Below, in pieces: positions 1-8,200 of a stretch of DNA of 8,263 nucleotides. The position numbers were made by a program, and so were the translations under genes. The stretch comes from Methanocellaceae archaeon UBA148 (GTDB lineage Archaea > Halobacteriota > UBA148): the NCBI GenBank assembly GCA_002495885.1, contig DAHG01000049.1, forward strand, positions 13,055 through 21,317, in the 5' to 3' direction. How positions within the stretch are numbered: position 1 is the stretch's first letter; each line of letters begins with the position of its first letter. The notes under the pieces were generated by a model. The model did not search any database and was not told the origin of the DNA. It worked only from the letters and a program-made list of their open reading frames with translations.

Positions 1-427
1 ACGCACGACTGCTTTTGATACGCACAGCAAATTCGCTGTCTACGAGGTTCACACCTGTTTCGGATAGTATTTCCCTTGCCATGTCCCAAGTCAAAGTTTC
101 GCCTCACTGCGATTTCAGTTCTTCTGTAAGAGTTATCCTATTCCTGGATCGAAATGTTTCTTTAAAAGCTCAAATGCGCTCAATGTGGGGGCGATATCAC
201 CGATAACATGTTCTCCATCATCGTAACCAAAACCTTGACCACCCCGCCGTTCTCTGCGATCACCGTGCCACTGATGCCGCCGTCGTAGTGGCGCAGATCG
301 TGTTGCCAGTGGCGCTGGAATAACTGGTATTCTTATGCGGCGAATGGGTTCTACAGCCCCGCAATCAGTTTTTCTGTCTCGTTTGTAATTGTCCCATCGA
401 TGCGATGTCGAGAACGGGCGCCTTCAA
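1..427 (-). pseudogene. Decayed unidentified gene downstream of radA
   Basis: No intact frame exists here, but the minus strand reads as protein-like pieces in shifting frames. A TTG at 427-425 overlaps the radA stop (TTGA) and opens with LKAPVLDIAS. One frame over follows DGTITNETEKLIAGL, then in-frame TAG (353-351) and TAA (335-333) stops, then LRHYDGGISGTVIAENGG. A third frame carries GDIAPTLSAFELLKKHF and stops at 135-133. The last piece contains ITLTEELKSQ, an in-frame TGA at 106-104, then MAREILSETGVNLVDSEF, open to the left edge. The order and composition suggest one ancestral gene with frameshifts and nonsense changes, formerly third in the rpa-radA operon. The leftmost piece could instead be a separate live gene starting at TTG 94-92, with GTGAGG just upstream. 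I do not recognise the family. Coding origin is inferred from composition only. Confidence 0.38.
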
Positions 428-1401
428 TCCTTGACTCCTTCCGTCGTAACGGAGAATACGGCTTCTCCCTCCGGTAGGTATGGCGAATCAACCAGTCTTG
501 CAATCCTTTTCTCGCCCTTTGACTTTCTCAGATAAATTCTGAAGGTTGCGGTATGTCCGAGGATATGTCCCCCTATTGGGCGCGTAGGGTCCCCAAAAAA
601 TGCGTCTGGTTTTGCCAAGACCTGATTCGTAATCATGACCACTGCGTTGTTGATATCACCAAACCTCATGAGCTCGTGCAAGTGTCTATTGAGCTTCTGT
701 TGCCTGTCCGCAAGAGTACCTCTGCCGACATACTCTGCCCTGAAATGTGCGGTCAGCGAGTCGACGACGAGGAGCTTAACTGGTCTGTCAGTGTCTTTTA
801 GCTGCTCCGCCAGCTCAGAGGCAGTGCTGACCAGCAGTATTTGGTGATTTGAGTTGTACGCTCTTGCAACGTGGATGTTTTTCAGCACCTCTTCTGCATT
901 CATTCCGGCGCCTTCTGCCATTTGCGTTATCCTTTCTGGTCTGAAGGTGTTTTCTGTATCGATCAGTATCGCTGACCCTTCCAGCCCGCCGCTATCTCTT
1001 GGTAGTTGCACATTTATGGTCAACTGGTGTGCGACTTGTGTTTTTCCAGATGCGAATTCGCCGTATGTTTCAGTGATTGCCTGCGTTTCCATACCGCCGC
1101 CTAATAAAGCATCGAATGCAGCACTTCCTGTTGTTAACTTGCTCACTTTTTTCCTTCTCTCTAGCACGACGTCTCCGGTCTCAAACCCACCTATCTCCGC
1201 TTGTAGTCGAGCTGCTTGAATGATCTTTGCAGCCGTAGCCTCGCCTACATCTGCAGTGTTTGCCAAATCTGATGGTGAGGCGACTGCTATGGCCTCTATT
1301 GAACTAAAACCCGCCTCTAATAGTTTTTCAGCGGTTGCAGGTCCAACGCCCGGCAGGTCTCCCAGAGAAATCTTTTTGGCAGTTTGATTGTTTTTAGTCA
1401 T
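424..1401 (-). CDS. radA: DNA repair and recombination protein RadA
   Basis: RadA is the archaeal RecA/Rad51 recombinase: an ATP-dependent filament former on ssDNA that does homology search and strand exchange in recombinational repair. The 325 residues match the usual family length. An N-terminal helix-hairpin-helix DNA-binding domain (LPGVGPATAEKLL, about 16-28) is followed by the linker with FETG (73-76), at the place of the FxxA polymerisation motif. The ATPase core has Walker A GEFASGKT (114-121) and Walker B LLVVDS (210-215). The DNA-binding L2 region is RPIGGHILGHTATFR (274-288). The C-terminus VDSPYLPEGEAVF is typical and complete. The ATG start is preceded by the purine-rich GAGGAAAGGA (1415-1406), a fitting ribosome site. 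It lies 35 bases after the rpa stop on the same strand, so the two are probably co-transcribed. Identity is secure. Confidence 0.98.
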   Translation of the reverse strand: MTKNNQTAKKISLGDLPGVGPATAEKLLEAGFSSIEAIAVASPSDLANTADVGEATAAKIIQAARLQAEIGGFETGDVVLERRKKVSKLTTGSAAFDALLGGGMETQAITETYGEFASGKTQVAHQLTINVQLPRDSGGLEGSAILIDTENTFRPERITQMAEGAGMNAEEVLKNIHVARAYNSNHQILLVSTASELAEQLKDTDRPVKLLVVDSLTAHFRAEYVGRGTLADRQQKLNRHLHELMRFGDINNAVVMITNQVLAKPDAFFGDPTRPIGGHILGHTATFRIYLRKSKGEKRIARLVDSPYLPEGEAVFSVTTEGVKD

Positions 1402-1436
1402 TTAATCCTTTCCTCAGATTAGAATCGAATCTCCTC

Positions 1437-2552
1437 TCATAAATCTTTAGTGCTGATCTCGCTTCGCCAGTCGACATTCAGTTCTATGCTGTCACTCCAA
1501 CCTGCTTTTGCATAGCCATCCATGATTTTGATCTGGGTTCCGATGTTTATCTGGTCGACCAAGTCTGCATTTTCGCCCCACAGTGCAACCTGTATTCCAT
1601 CGGTGTCGTCAGAGATTCTTATATTCGCCACCTTTCCAACTGAACCGTCACCTTTGGTAAACTCCCGCTTTTCCACCACCTCAGTCACAGTGCCCATCAC
1701 GTTGTATGATTCGTTTATACTGATGTCAGCAATCTTTGTCATATGCTCACAATAGCTCACTTCTCTGGAACTCTTTTCGATCTTTCCGTGCCTATCAAGG
1801 TGAATCTCGGTACGTCCATAATTCTCGCGAGAATATCCATTTGTAATTTCGATGACGTCCTCTGGGGCAAGTTTCTCCTTTGTCCGGTCATTCCATAGGA
1901 CCACCCTGATCCTGCCGGTTTCATCCCCTAGGGTGATGTTGCTGACAAATCCTTCCGTACCATCTTTTCGAGAGAATCTTCGTATTTCGCCTATGTTCAG
2001 CACTTTTCCTAGGATGTTTATTCCACTCATCCCGCTCGCAATATCGCTGATCTTATGGGTTTTGATTTTGACATCCACGTCTGTTTCGATGAACTCCATA
2101 CTGCCATTTCTTCCGACATTTACCTCTATCCCGGCATAGCCGTCTTTCACGTATCCGCTGATATTGAGAATCTTTCCTGCGGATAGCTCGTTGACCTTGA
2201 CCAAGTCCGCCAGTTCGTCCCATAGTACCACGCGTATAGAACCGGTCTCATCAGAGACGATGGTGTTTGCAACTCTGCCAATCGAACCATCGTCTCTGGA
2301 GAATTCATGTGGGGCTTCCACCTGTGTGACCTTGCCCATAAAACTCACGTCTTTTTGATCCAGCGAGATCTCCCCGATTTTCATCATATCAAGAATGCCA
2401 AGATCGTGTGCAACTAGCTTTGATGCGGTTTTTTCGTCACAAAGTCCGCCCATCAAGTCGATCTTTTCTTGTACCATCTTTTTGAACTCGTCCAAGGTGA
2501 TGCGGCTCTGCAATCGCTCGTAAATCTGTAAAATATCTTCCATTGTTTTCAT
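1437..2552 (-). CDS. Replication factor A (RPA), three-OB-fold ssDNA-binding protein
   Basis: A single-stranded DNA-binding protein of the archaeal RPA family that protects ssDNA and helps load RadA. The N-terminal helical part (about 1-60, with EFKKMVQEKI and GGLCDEKTASKLVAHDLGI) is the usual archaeal RPA lead-in. Three tandem OB folds follow at about 68-157, 177-260 and 283-366. Each carries the same signature at a spacing of 105-109 residues: F-S/T-R/K-x-D-G-S/T (84-90, 193-199, 298-304), then D-(E/D)-T-G/D-x-I-R/Q-V-x-L-W. No zinc finger is present; the only cysteines, C38 and C268, form no CxxC pair. Archaeal RPAs range from single-OB to five-OB forms, so this is a three-OB variant. The start is ATG 2552; ATG 2543 is an alternative. 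No ribosome site precedes either, and the TATA-like element about 24 bases upstream fits a leaderless transcript. It is the first gene of the operon with radA. Confidence 0.95.
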   Translation of the reverse strand: MKTMEDILQIYERLQSRITLDEFKKMVQEKIDLMGGLCDEKTASKLVAHDLGILDMMKIGEISLDQKDVSFMGKVTQVEAPHEFSRDDGSIGRVANTIVSDETGSIRVVLWDELADLVKVNELSAGKILNISGYVKDGYAGIEVNVGRNGSMEFIETDVDVKIKTHKISDIASGMSGINILGKVLNIGEIRRFSRKDGTEGFVSNITLGDETGRIRVVLWNDRTKEKLAPEDVIEITNGYSRENYGRTEIHLDRHGKIEKSSREVSYCEHMTKIADISINESYNVMGTVTEVVEKREFTKGDGSVGKVANIRISDDTDGIQVALWGENADLVDQINIGTQIKIMDGYAKAGWSDSIELNVDWRSEISTKDL

Positions 2553-2571
2553 GTTATGTTATGTGAGATGG

Positions 2572-2580
2572 TAATTAAAA
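2572..2580 (-). promoter_or_regulatory. TATA-like promoter of the rpa-radA operon
   Basis: Read on the minus strand this is TTTTAATTA, an archaeal box-A-like element. Its centre is about 24 bases upstream of the rpa ATG at 2552, the distance at which archaeal transcription usually begins. The gene also lacks a Shine-Dalgarno sequence, so the message is probably leaderless. This is inferred from spacing and composition. Confidence 0.5.
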
Positions 2581-2592
2581 GTTGTCCCATCG

Positions 2593-2602
2593 ATTAATTT
2601 TA
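2593..2602 (+). promoter_or_regulatory. Possible TATA element of the aconitase-family gene
   Basis: ATTAATTTTA on the plus strand, centred about 32 bases before the ATG at 2630, in the short region shared with the divergent rpa promoter. The TAATTAAAA at 2572-2580 is an alternative box for this direction, giving a start near 2602. Which one is used cannot be decided from the sequence. Confidence 0.3.
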
Positions 2603-2629
2603 TCTACGATGCCTGCAGAAAGGCTATCA

Positions 2630-3895
2630 ATGTCTGGGCGAACCATTTCAGAAAAGATATTTTCCAAGGCTATTGGTGGGGTTGCGAAAGCGGGTGAGTT
2701 TGCTTTTGCTAATGTGGATAGAGCCATGATTAATGACATTACTGGCTTGCTTGCGATAGAGTCGTTCAGGCAGATCGTGTCCGACTGTGGAAATGGCGTC
2801 TGGGATCCGAAGAAGATCGCGATAATATTTGATCATCAGGCTCCGGCCAACTCCTTGGAGGCTGCCAACAATCATGCGCTGCTCAGGCGATTTGCAAAGG
2901 AGCAGGGCATCGTTAACTATGATGTTGGAGACGGAGTTTGCCACCAGGTGATGCCAGAAAAAGGGCATGTTATACCGGGAGAGCTGATAGTTGGTGCCGA
3001 CAGTCATACCTGTGCGTATGGCGCCCTGGGCACTTTTGCTACCGGCGTCGGCTCCACCGACATGGCATCTGTATTTGCTACAGGAAAACTGTGGTTCAAA
3101 ATACCAGGAACGATCAGGTTTGATATCTCCGGCAAATTGCAGGATCGTATATGCTCTAAGGACCTCATCCTCCGTCTGATAGGCGATGTCGGCGCTTCCG
3201 GCGCCGTTTATCAGGCTTGTGAGTACGTTGGACCCACGATGAGAGACATGGGTATTTCGGACAGGATGACCGTGTGCAACATGGCGATAGAGATGGGCGC
3301 CACGACCGGCATCGTTGAGCCGGATGCAAAAACGGAGGCATATGTCAGAGAGCGCATTCCAGGTTTCATTCTCAAGGAGCCTTTGAGGAGCGATGAGGAT
3401 GCAACCTACGAACTCCGGGAGTATGACGTCTCGGATCTTGGACCGCAGGTTGCCTGCCCTCACGGCGTGGATAACGTCAAGAGCGTGAGAGATGTGGAAG
3501 GGATCAAGGTGGATCAAGTGTTCATAGGCTCTTGCACAAACGGAAGATTTGAGGATATGCGGATCGCTGCAAATATCCTGGGAGACCGTTCCATAGCTGA
3601 AGGAACCAGATTGCTCATCATTCCCGCCTCCAGGGAGGAGTATGTCAAGACGCTGAAAGCAGGATATGTCGAGCGATTTATCGATGCAGGCGCCATCGTG
3701 GAGGCACCATGCTGCGGTCCATGCATGGGAGGATTATTCGGGATATTGGGTGACGGGGAGCGTTGCCTCTCCACTTCAAACAGAAATTTTAGAGGCAGGA
3801 TGGGGAGTGCAAATGCAGAGATATATCTGGGCTCCCCTGCCACTGCCATTGCTTCGGCTATCAAGGGAAGGATTACAGACCCGAGGTCCGTCTAA
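2630..3895 (+). CDS. Homoaconitase / 3-isopropylmalate dehydratase large subunit
   Basis: Large (catalytic, Fe-S) subunit of an aconitase-family hydro-lyase. It interconverts isopropylmalate isomers for leucine synthesis or, in methanogen relatives, homocitrate-type acids for 2-oxosuberate and coenzyme B. From the chosen start it has 421 residues, normal for archaeal LeuC/HacA. It shows FDHQAP (67-72), GADSHT (122-127), GSCTNGR (300-306) and PCCGPCMGG (360-368). C302, C362 and C365 are the expected [4Fe-4S] ligands; STSNRNFRGRMG (381-392) is the conserved C-terminal motif. ATG 2630 is preferred because MSGRTISEKI fits the family N-terminus and AGAAAGG (2617-2623) precedes it at six bases. ATG 2609 and TTG 2582 are in-frame alternatives. 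The small (swivel-domain) subunit is not adjacent. Archaea often carry two paralogous large subunits, and motifs alone do not tell LeuC from HacA here. Confidence 0.95.
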   Translation: MSGRTISEKIFSKAIGGVAKAGEFAFANVDRAMINDITGLLAIESFRQIVSDCGNGVWDPKKIAIIFDHQAPANSLEAANNHALLRRFAKEQGIVNYDVGDGVCHQVMPEKGHVIPGELIVGADSHTCAYGALGTFATGVGSTDMASVFATGKLWFKIPGTIRFDISGKLQDRICSKDLILRLIGDVGASGAVYQACEYVGPTMRDMGISDRMTVCNMAIEMGATTGIVEPDAKTEAYVRERIPGFILKEPLRSDEDATYELREYDVSDLGPQVACPHGVDNVKSVRDVEGIKVDQVFIGSCTNGRFEDMRIAANILGDRSIAEGTRLLIIPASREEYVKTLKAGYVERFIDAGAIVEAPCCGPCMGGLFGILGDGERCLSTSNRNFRGRMGSANAEIYLGSPATAIASAIKGRITDPRSV

Positions 3896-3897
3896 AT

Positions 3898-3912
3898 CTT
3901 TTTAGAAAAAAG
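3898..3912. terminator. Possible bidirectional T-rich terminator
   Basis: CTTTTT and AAAAAG (3898-3903 and 3907-3912) form a six-pair, A/T-only inverted repeat three bases after the aconitase-family stop codon. It gives a T run on both strands, as expected between convergent transcripts. Archaeal termination depends mainly on such T tracts. A second, longer T9 run on the plus strand at 4019-4027 could act as backup. Confidence 0.4.
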
Positions 3913-4056
3913 CGATTTTATCTCGAACTTTAAAGATAGATTGAGCGATATCTGGCAGTCTAATCTCCGTATACCTATCGTATTGTCGCATCGCATGCTT
4001 TTTCCTCTGATCTATTGATTTTTTTTTGAAGTTGTCCTAATCGGCAGAAAATCCAT
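3902..4056 (-). pseudogene. Small unidentified reading frame with a homopolymer frameshift
   Basis: On the minus strand ATG 4056 opens with MDFLPIRTTSKK and stops soon after an A9 run (4027-4019). Adding one A would join it to the next frame, SIDQRKKHAM and then RQYDRYTEIRLPDIAQSIF, ending in TAA at 3904-3902, for about 51 residues in all. The second part also has its own ATG at 3991, giving a 29-residue intact frame. It ends seven bases from the convergent aconitase-family stop. The composition is protein-like, basic in the first half. I do not recognise it. It could be a gene fragment, a tiny live gene starting at 3991, or a chance frame in AT-rich DNA. Confidence 0.28.
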
Positions 4057-4756
4057 TTGAAGATCTCTCTGAAATGCCCGTCTGTAAAACCGGGTATTGA
4101 TCGGGGTTAATTAATTATTTTATGTATAACAAAATGAAATTTTTACGGGTCTATGGCGAAGGATTTGACATATGCATGCATGCATGTATACGGGGCTGGG
4201 TAAGAATGTTAGCGAAAAAAGCCAAATCAAGGGTAAAAGCCTTTAAAGGGCCAATTTAACTTATATAAAATAAAAATAAAAGTTGTAACTCTTGGGGTAT
4301 CCACAATCTTGATGTTTTATTTTTCTTTTTTGAGCAGAGCGAATATGCACGTTATGAGCTGGCTTGTAAGTTTCATTTAACATTGAATTTGACTTAAATA
4401 AAGATTGGTCCTGTCAGAATTCGTTTTAGACTTTATTCTATTCAGTATAAGACTTACCCATCCCTGATGCACTTTTAACCATATTTTCTTTTGATGCACC
4501 GGAAACAGTCTTCTTGGAAAGAAAATTATGAGGTACCTCTCTTGTGATTCCAATCTCCCGTCATAATTTTTATACTAAATGAATGGATTGCACCTCTGAG
4601 AACTCATTACTAAAAATGCTTCTGAAAAACATTTGAAGAATTTGTAACTGCACTCGGTTCCTACCATCTTTCCAATCTAACATGGTTAAAGCCAGAACGC
4701 ACCTGTCATGTCTTGGTAGAAGACTCTTAGGGTTTTTTTGTAAAGCCTGCATGATT
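4057..4756. other. AT-rich stretch without a supportable gene
   Basis: About 700 bases with stops in every frame. Visible items: a short self-complementary TGCA run (ATGCATGCATGCAT, 4172-4185), a TATA-like CTTATATAAAAT (about 4259-4270) with no gene behind it, and two copies of TGATGCAC (about 4464-4471 and 4493-4500). On the minus strand between about 4560 and 4440 there is a stretch open for some 39 codons (containing EIGITREVPHNFLS) without a usable start. A 60-codon minus frame (4752-4570) has no ribosome site and an unconvincing composition. No tRNA, CRISPR or insertion-sequence ends were recognised. Confidence 0.5.
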
Positions 4757-4950
4757 TTATTTGAAGATGGATGTCACGCCATCCCAGGAAAGGTGGATTA
4801 GATCCTTGTCAAACTCCTTATCAATCGACTTTTTCGACCAATAGCGATATGTTTATAGTCTGGTACCTCCATAAGGACATCTCGAAGAGTGCATTCTCTT
4901 TGAGGGGATAGGGAGGTAATTATAAGTCGGCTAAGACTCAATTTTATATG
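4757..4950 (-). pseudogene. Unidentified short gene remnant with a frameshift at an A5 run
   Basis: The minus-strand frame open from 4950 reads through TLRDVLMEVPDYKHIAIG and then closes early. One frame over, beginning at the same AAAAA run (about position 4832), the reading continues as IDKEFDKDLIHLSWDG and ends in TAA at 4759-4757. One extra A would fuse both into about 64 residues, or 38 from the ATG at 4872. The acidic and hydrophobic pattern is protein-like on both sides of the break, which supports a decayed or miscalled gene over chance. The family is not recognised. The 5' end overlaps the start of the plus-strand remnant at 4948. Confidence 0.3.
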
Positions 4951-5166
4951 TTAAATACACGGTTCAGGATACTATTATATGGGCCTATTGGCCCGGAACC
5001 GGAAATCGAACAACCCAGTTTTTGGTTGAACGGTATGGACTTACTATCATATGCATAATAATATGATGAAACAGGGGGATTAAAAAAGTATTTGGGGGAA
5101 TATGATGGGGGATTTACGCATGTCAAAGGCTCAAAAGTTGGGTTTAGGAGAAAAATTTATATATAG
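4948..5166 (+). pseudogene. Unidentified reading frame interrupted by two adjacent TAA codons
   Basis: From ATG 4948 the frame reads 36 codons (with GPIGPEPEIEQPSFWLNG) to TAA TAA at 5056-5061. It then continues in the same frame as YDETGGLKKYLGEYDGG and further plausible residues to TAG at 5164-5166, 73 codon positions in all with the stops counted. Protein-like sequence on both sides of a double stop, without a change of frame, suggests a nonsense-inactivated small gene or the tail of a larger one. The last codons overlap the TATA box of the next gene, so the DNA now seems to serve as promoter. I do not recognise the family. No clear ribosome site precedes the ATG. Confidence 0.33.
5149..5165 (+). 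promoter_or_regulatory. Strong TATA/BRE promoter of the surface-protein gene
   Basis: TTTATATATA at 5156-5165 is a near-ideal archaeal box A, preceded by a purine-rich BRE-like GAGAAAAA. Transcription would start near 5186, leaving a leader of about 40 bases before the ATG at 5225. A strong promoter fits an abundant envelope protein. Confidence 0.65.
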
Positions 5167-5185
5167 TAGCAGATTCATTCTGTAT

Positions 5186-5220
5186 TTAGTTTTAGCTAAA
5201 CTGAGGTTAAACTAAGAGGG
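5186..5220 (+). promoter_or_regulatory. Possible leader hairpin next to the ribosome site
   Basis: TTAGTTT (5186-5192) can pair with AAACTAA (5209-5215), placing a seven-pair stem directly beside the ribosome site GAGGG (5216-5220). A competing perfect palindrome, TTTAGCTAAA, lies at 5191-5200. The start of the predicted transcript would thus be folded, which could affect mRNA stability or translation. The pairing is visible; the role is inferred. Confidence 0.3.
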
Positions 5221-5224
5221 AAAA

Positions 5225-8200
5225 ATGAAGGGGGAAAAAATGAATAGTAGCAAACCTTTTAAAAATAGCGTTGACAGAAAAAAGATAACCTCGATAATAT
5301 TAACAGCGATAATGTTGCTTTCGATATTTTCAGGCATCAGCGCTTCTGTAATTGCGAATAACAATGTTGACAATGGTCCGACGGAAGACGGAGAAGTAGG
5401 TGCAATGGCAGTCGGTAGCCTTGCAGCTAGCTTGCATGCATCCACTCCTTCTGCAAATATCGCCAACGAGAGTGCTAATTATACTAATATATTTTGGATT
5501 CGTTTTACTGCATCTGGTGAAAGTGCGAATCTGACCGGCATGGTAATCACAGAGGCAGGAACGATTCACGGCACGAGTGAAATAACAGGGGTAGGCATTA
5601 ACGATACCTCTGGAAACGTACTTGCTAAAGGCACTTTTGATGGTGATAACGGAACCGTTACACTTAGCATGCTCGGGGGCTACGAGGTTCCAGTCGGCAC
5701 GCTGAAAGACATCTACTTGTGGGTTAACACGACCGGATTTACGCTTGGAGACACTCTGAAAGTGACGTTAACGTCGTTCAATGCAACGGGTCTTGCTTCA
5801 GGGCAAGCTGTTACAACGACAGGAGCACCGCTTTCATCGAATGAACTGGCAGGTACTGGAAAGTTAACGTTGGCATCTGGCCCAAGTAATATTGCGGCTA
5901 GAAACATCAATGCAGGGGCTAACACAACCGGAACCGTGCTGGCACAACTCAACTTCAGCACTACGGACATCGAAGGATGCACGCTGAATACTGTTATGCT
6001 TACGGACATAGGAAGTGCGAACGGCACAAAGGACATCTCAGCCGTTTATCTGGTGAATGATACCGATTCAGACGGTGTTTGGGATTCCAACGAGCCGATA
6101 TTAGGGACTCCTGTAACCGCATTTTCCAGCGATAACGGAACTGCAACCATAAGTGGAATCAATAAAGCGATAACCAAGGGCAGCTGGATAAGTGTACTTG
6201 TTGTGGTAAACACCACGAGCTACTTCTGGTCAGGTGACACGCTCAAGGTCAACATAACCAATGCGACCGACTTCACCGCAACCGGTGCCACCTCGGGAGC
6301 AGCGTCAGGCACCTATGGTACTCACACATCCAATTCAACGACAGGTCTGGCAATGATTCGGGTGGAGGCAGGCTCTAGGCAGCCCTACCTCGATTATGTG
6401 CTGGAAGGTCAAAGTGCATTGGTCGAGGGCTCACAATTGAACTTCACCGCCATCGCAGGTCAGGTGAACATAACGCAAATTACGCTTGAGCAGGCGACGA
6501 AAGTCAACTGGAGCTTTGCGGCGAATGGTACTACATTCCCAAGAATCTACGTAGATGAGGACAATGACGGCAATGTTACCGCTTTCGATACTCCGTTAAA
6601 CCTAAGTGCTGCTTACTTCAGGACGAATAATCTGACCATGGCGAGCTACAACACAGCAGCTGGCAATTTCTCGGATTACGGTGTTCTGGAGAATGGCATT
6701 ATAAATGGTACGTGGATACACATCAATACCTTGACTCATGACCCACTGGTTGGAGTGAACTCAGTAGAGTGGTGGTATAACATCAGCATTACATACGTCA
6801 ATAGCACTCATGCTGCTGGTCGAACTAATACAACTTGGTTCAATATTACAAACGTCACAATGAGCGATGCACCAAATAATACATGGTGGATCGTTCCATT
6901 CCCTACTACTGAGACGATAAGGGATATCACAAGCATATCATTGACTGACTCTAGAAATGTAACATCCGTTAATTTCGACATCGTCGCAGATTCATGCGTG
7001 ATCGACGTTGCCCTAGACTCCAATATAACAATCGGAAGCAAGACCGAGACCGACGCAGGACAGGCATCCAAACAGGTTATATTGGCTGTGTGCACAACTG
7101 CCGGTTGGATTTCAGGCAACCATACGAAGGTAGTGCCCAATACGATTACAAAATACGGTAACTTCAGCAATTACGTTGCCTATGATAACACCACTGGAGT
7201 GATCACGAGGATATACCAGAACAATAACCCGCTAAACACATCTATGAAGGAACTCACTGCAACAGGTATTAGTGCAGTTTCCAATCCAGAATTCAAGGTT
7301 CAGCTGGGAGCGAACACACCCACTTCAAATGTAGGCAAGAGCACCAATTTGGCTCCTGTGCTACAATTGAATTTCACATACAGTGGCACGATAGGAGGGA
7401 TAGGGACATCCTCGACAGTTTACCTGAGGGAATTAGTCATTTCGACCAGCGGCACGATCAACGAGGCAAACAATGTCACAGCTTGTCTCGTGGTTGACAC
7501 CAATGGCGATGGGGCAGTGAGTGCTGGTGAAGCGATAGCAGCCAGCGTCGCATACGCAACCGATAATCAGACAATCAGGTTCACGCTCGCCAATCCAATC
7601 GAGGTAACATTATCAAGTAATACCCCTGTATCGACAGCCAAATTATCTTACAAGAACTTGTTGATAGCAGTAAACACGTCTTCGAACATAGTTCTCGGTA
7701 AGACGGTCAGGCTCTACATGGACAACTCGTCAGTGGATTACGTTGCTGATGCTGCAGGCATCTCGGTCGTAAACCGTACCGCTGATCAGATACTCGGAAA
7801 CGAACTAAGGGCAGCAGGCTCAATAACCGCCACAAGTACAAACGTGGTCCTTGACGGAACTGTCTCTGACAGGGTTAACGAGACTTACGTGGAGTTGATG
7901 CAGTTGAGGTTTACCTCAAGTTCCACTGAAGCCGTGAACGTCACAGCCATAAATGTAACGTGGAACGGTACAGGCAACGGTTACGACAAGACAAGCGGCA
8001 TAGGGGTAATCAACGATACGAATATGAACGGTGTATGGGATACAGCGGATACAGAACTGGTATTGAATTCAACGACATTCTCCACTGAGAATGTAGCATA
8101 CCTTAACATGTACTGGAACGACAAAAACATCACAGTTCCGGCAGGCGGGTCAACCTATGTCCTGATCTACGTGAACACGACTGCTACGAACATAGATACA

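Noticed and set aside
389..401. 13-base sequence TTGTCCCATCGAT repeated exactly at 2582-2594
   Set aside because: One exact 13-mer pair is roughly what chance gives in 8 kb, and the flanks do not match, so an operator claim is not supported.
2648..3517. 289-codon minus-strand open frame opposite the aconitase-family gene
   Set aside because: It is antisense to a gene with all catalytic motifs, has no domain-like pattern of its own, and arises from the codon structure of the real gene.
4172..4185. TGCA microsatellite-like palindrome
   Set aside because: It has only about three and a half units, with no flanking repeats and no link to a gene. It is noted in the region description only.
4570..4752. 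60-codon minus-strand frame in the gene-poor stretch
   Set aside because: It has no ribosome site, no promoter at the right distance and an unremarkable composition. A different frame over the same bases looks equally protein-like, so a call is not justified.
4944..5126. 60-codon minus-strand frame opposite the plus-strand remnant
   Set aside because: The plus strand of the same segment reads more like protein, and the Pro/Tyr/Ser-rich antisense product looks like its mirror.
3896..5224. Insertion sequence or CRISPR array in the long gap
   Set aside because: No terminal inverted repeats, recognisable transposase motif or regularly spaced repeats were seen.
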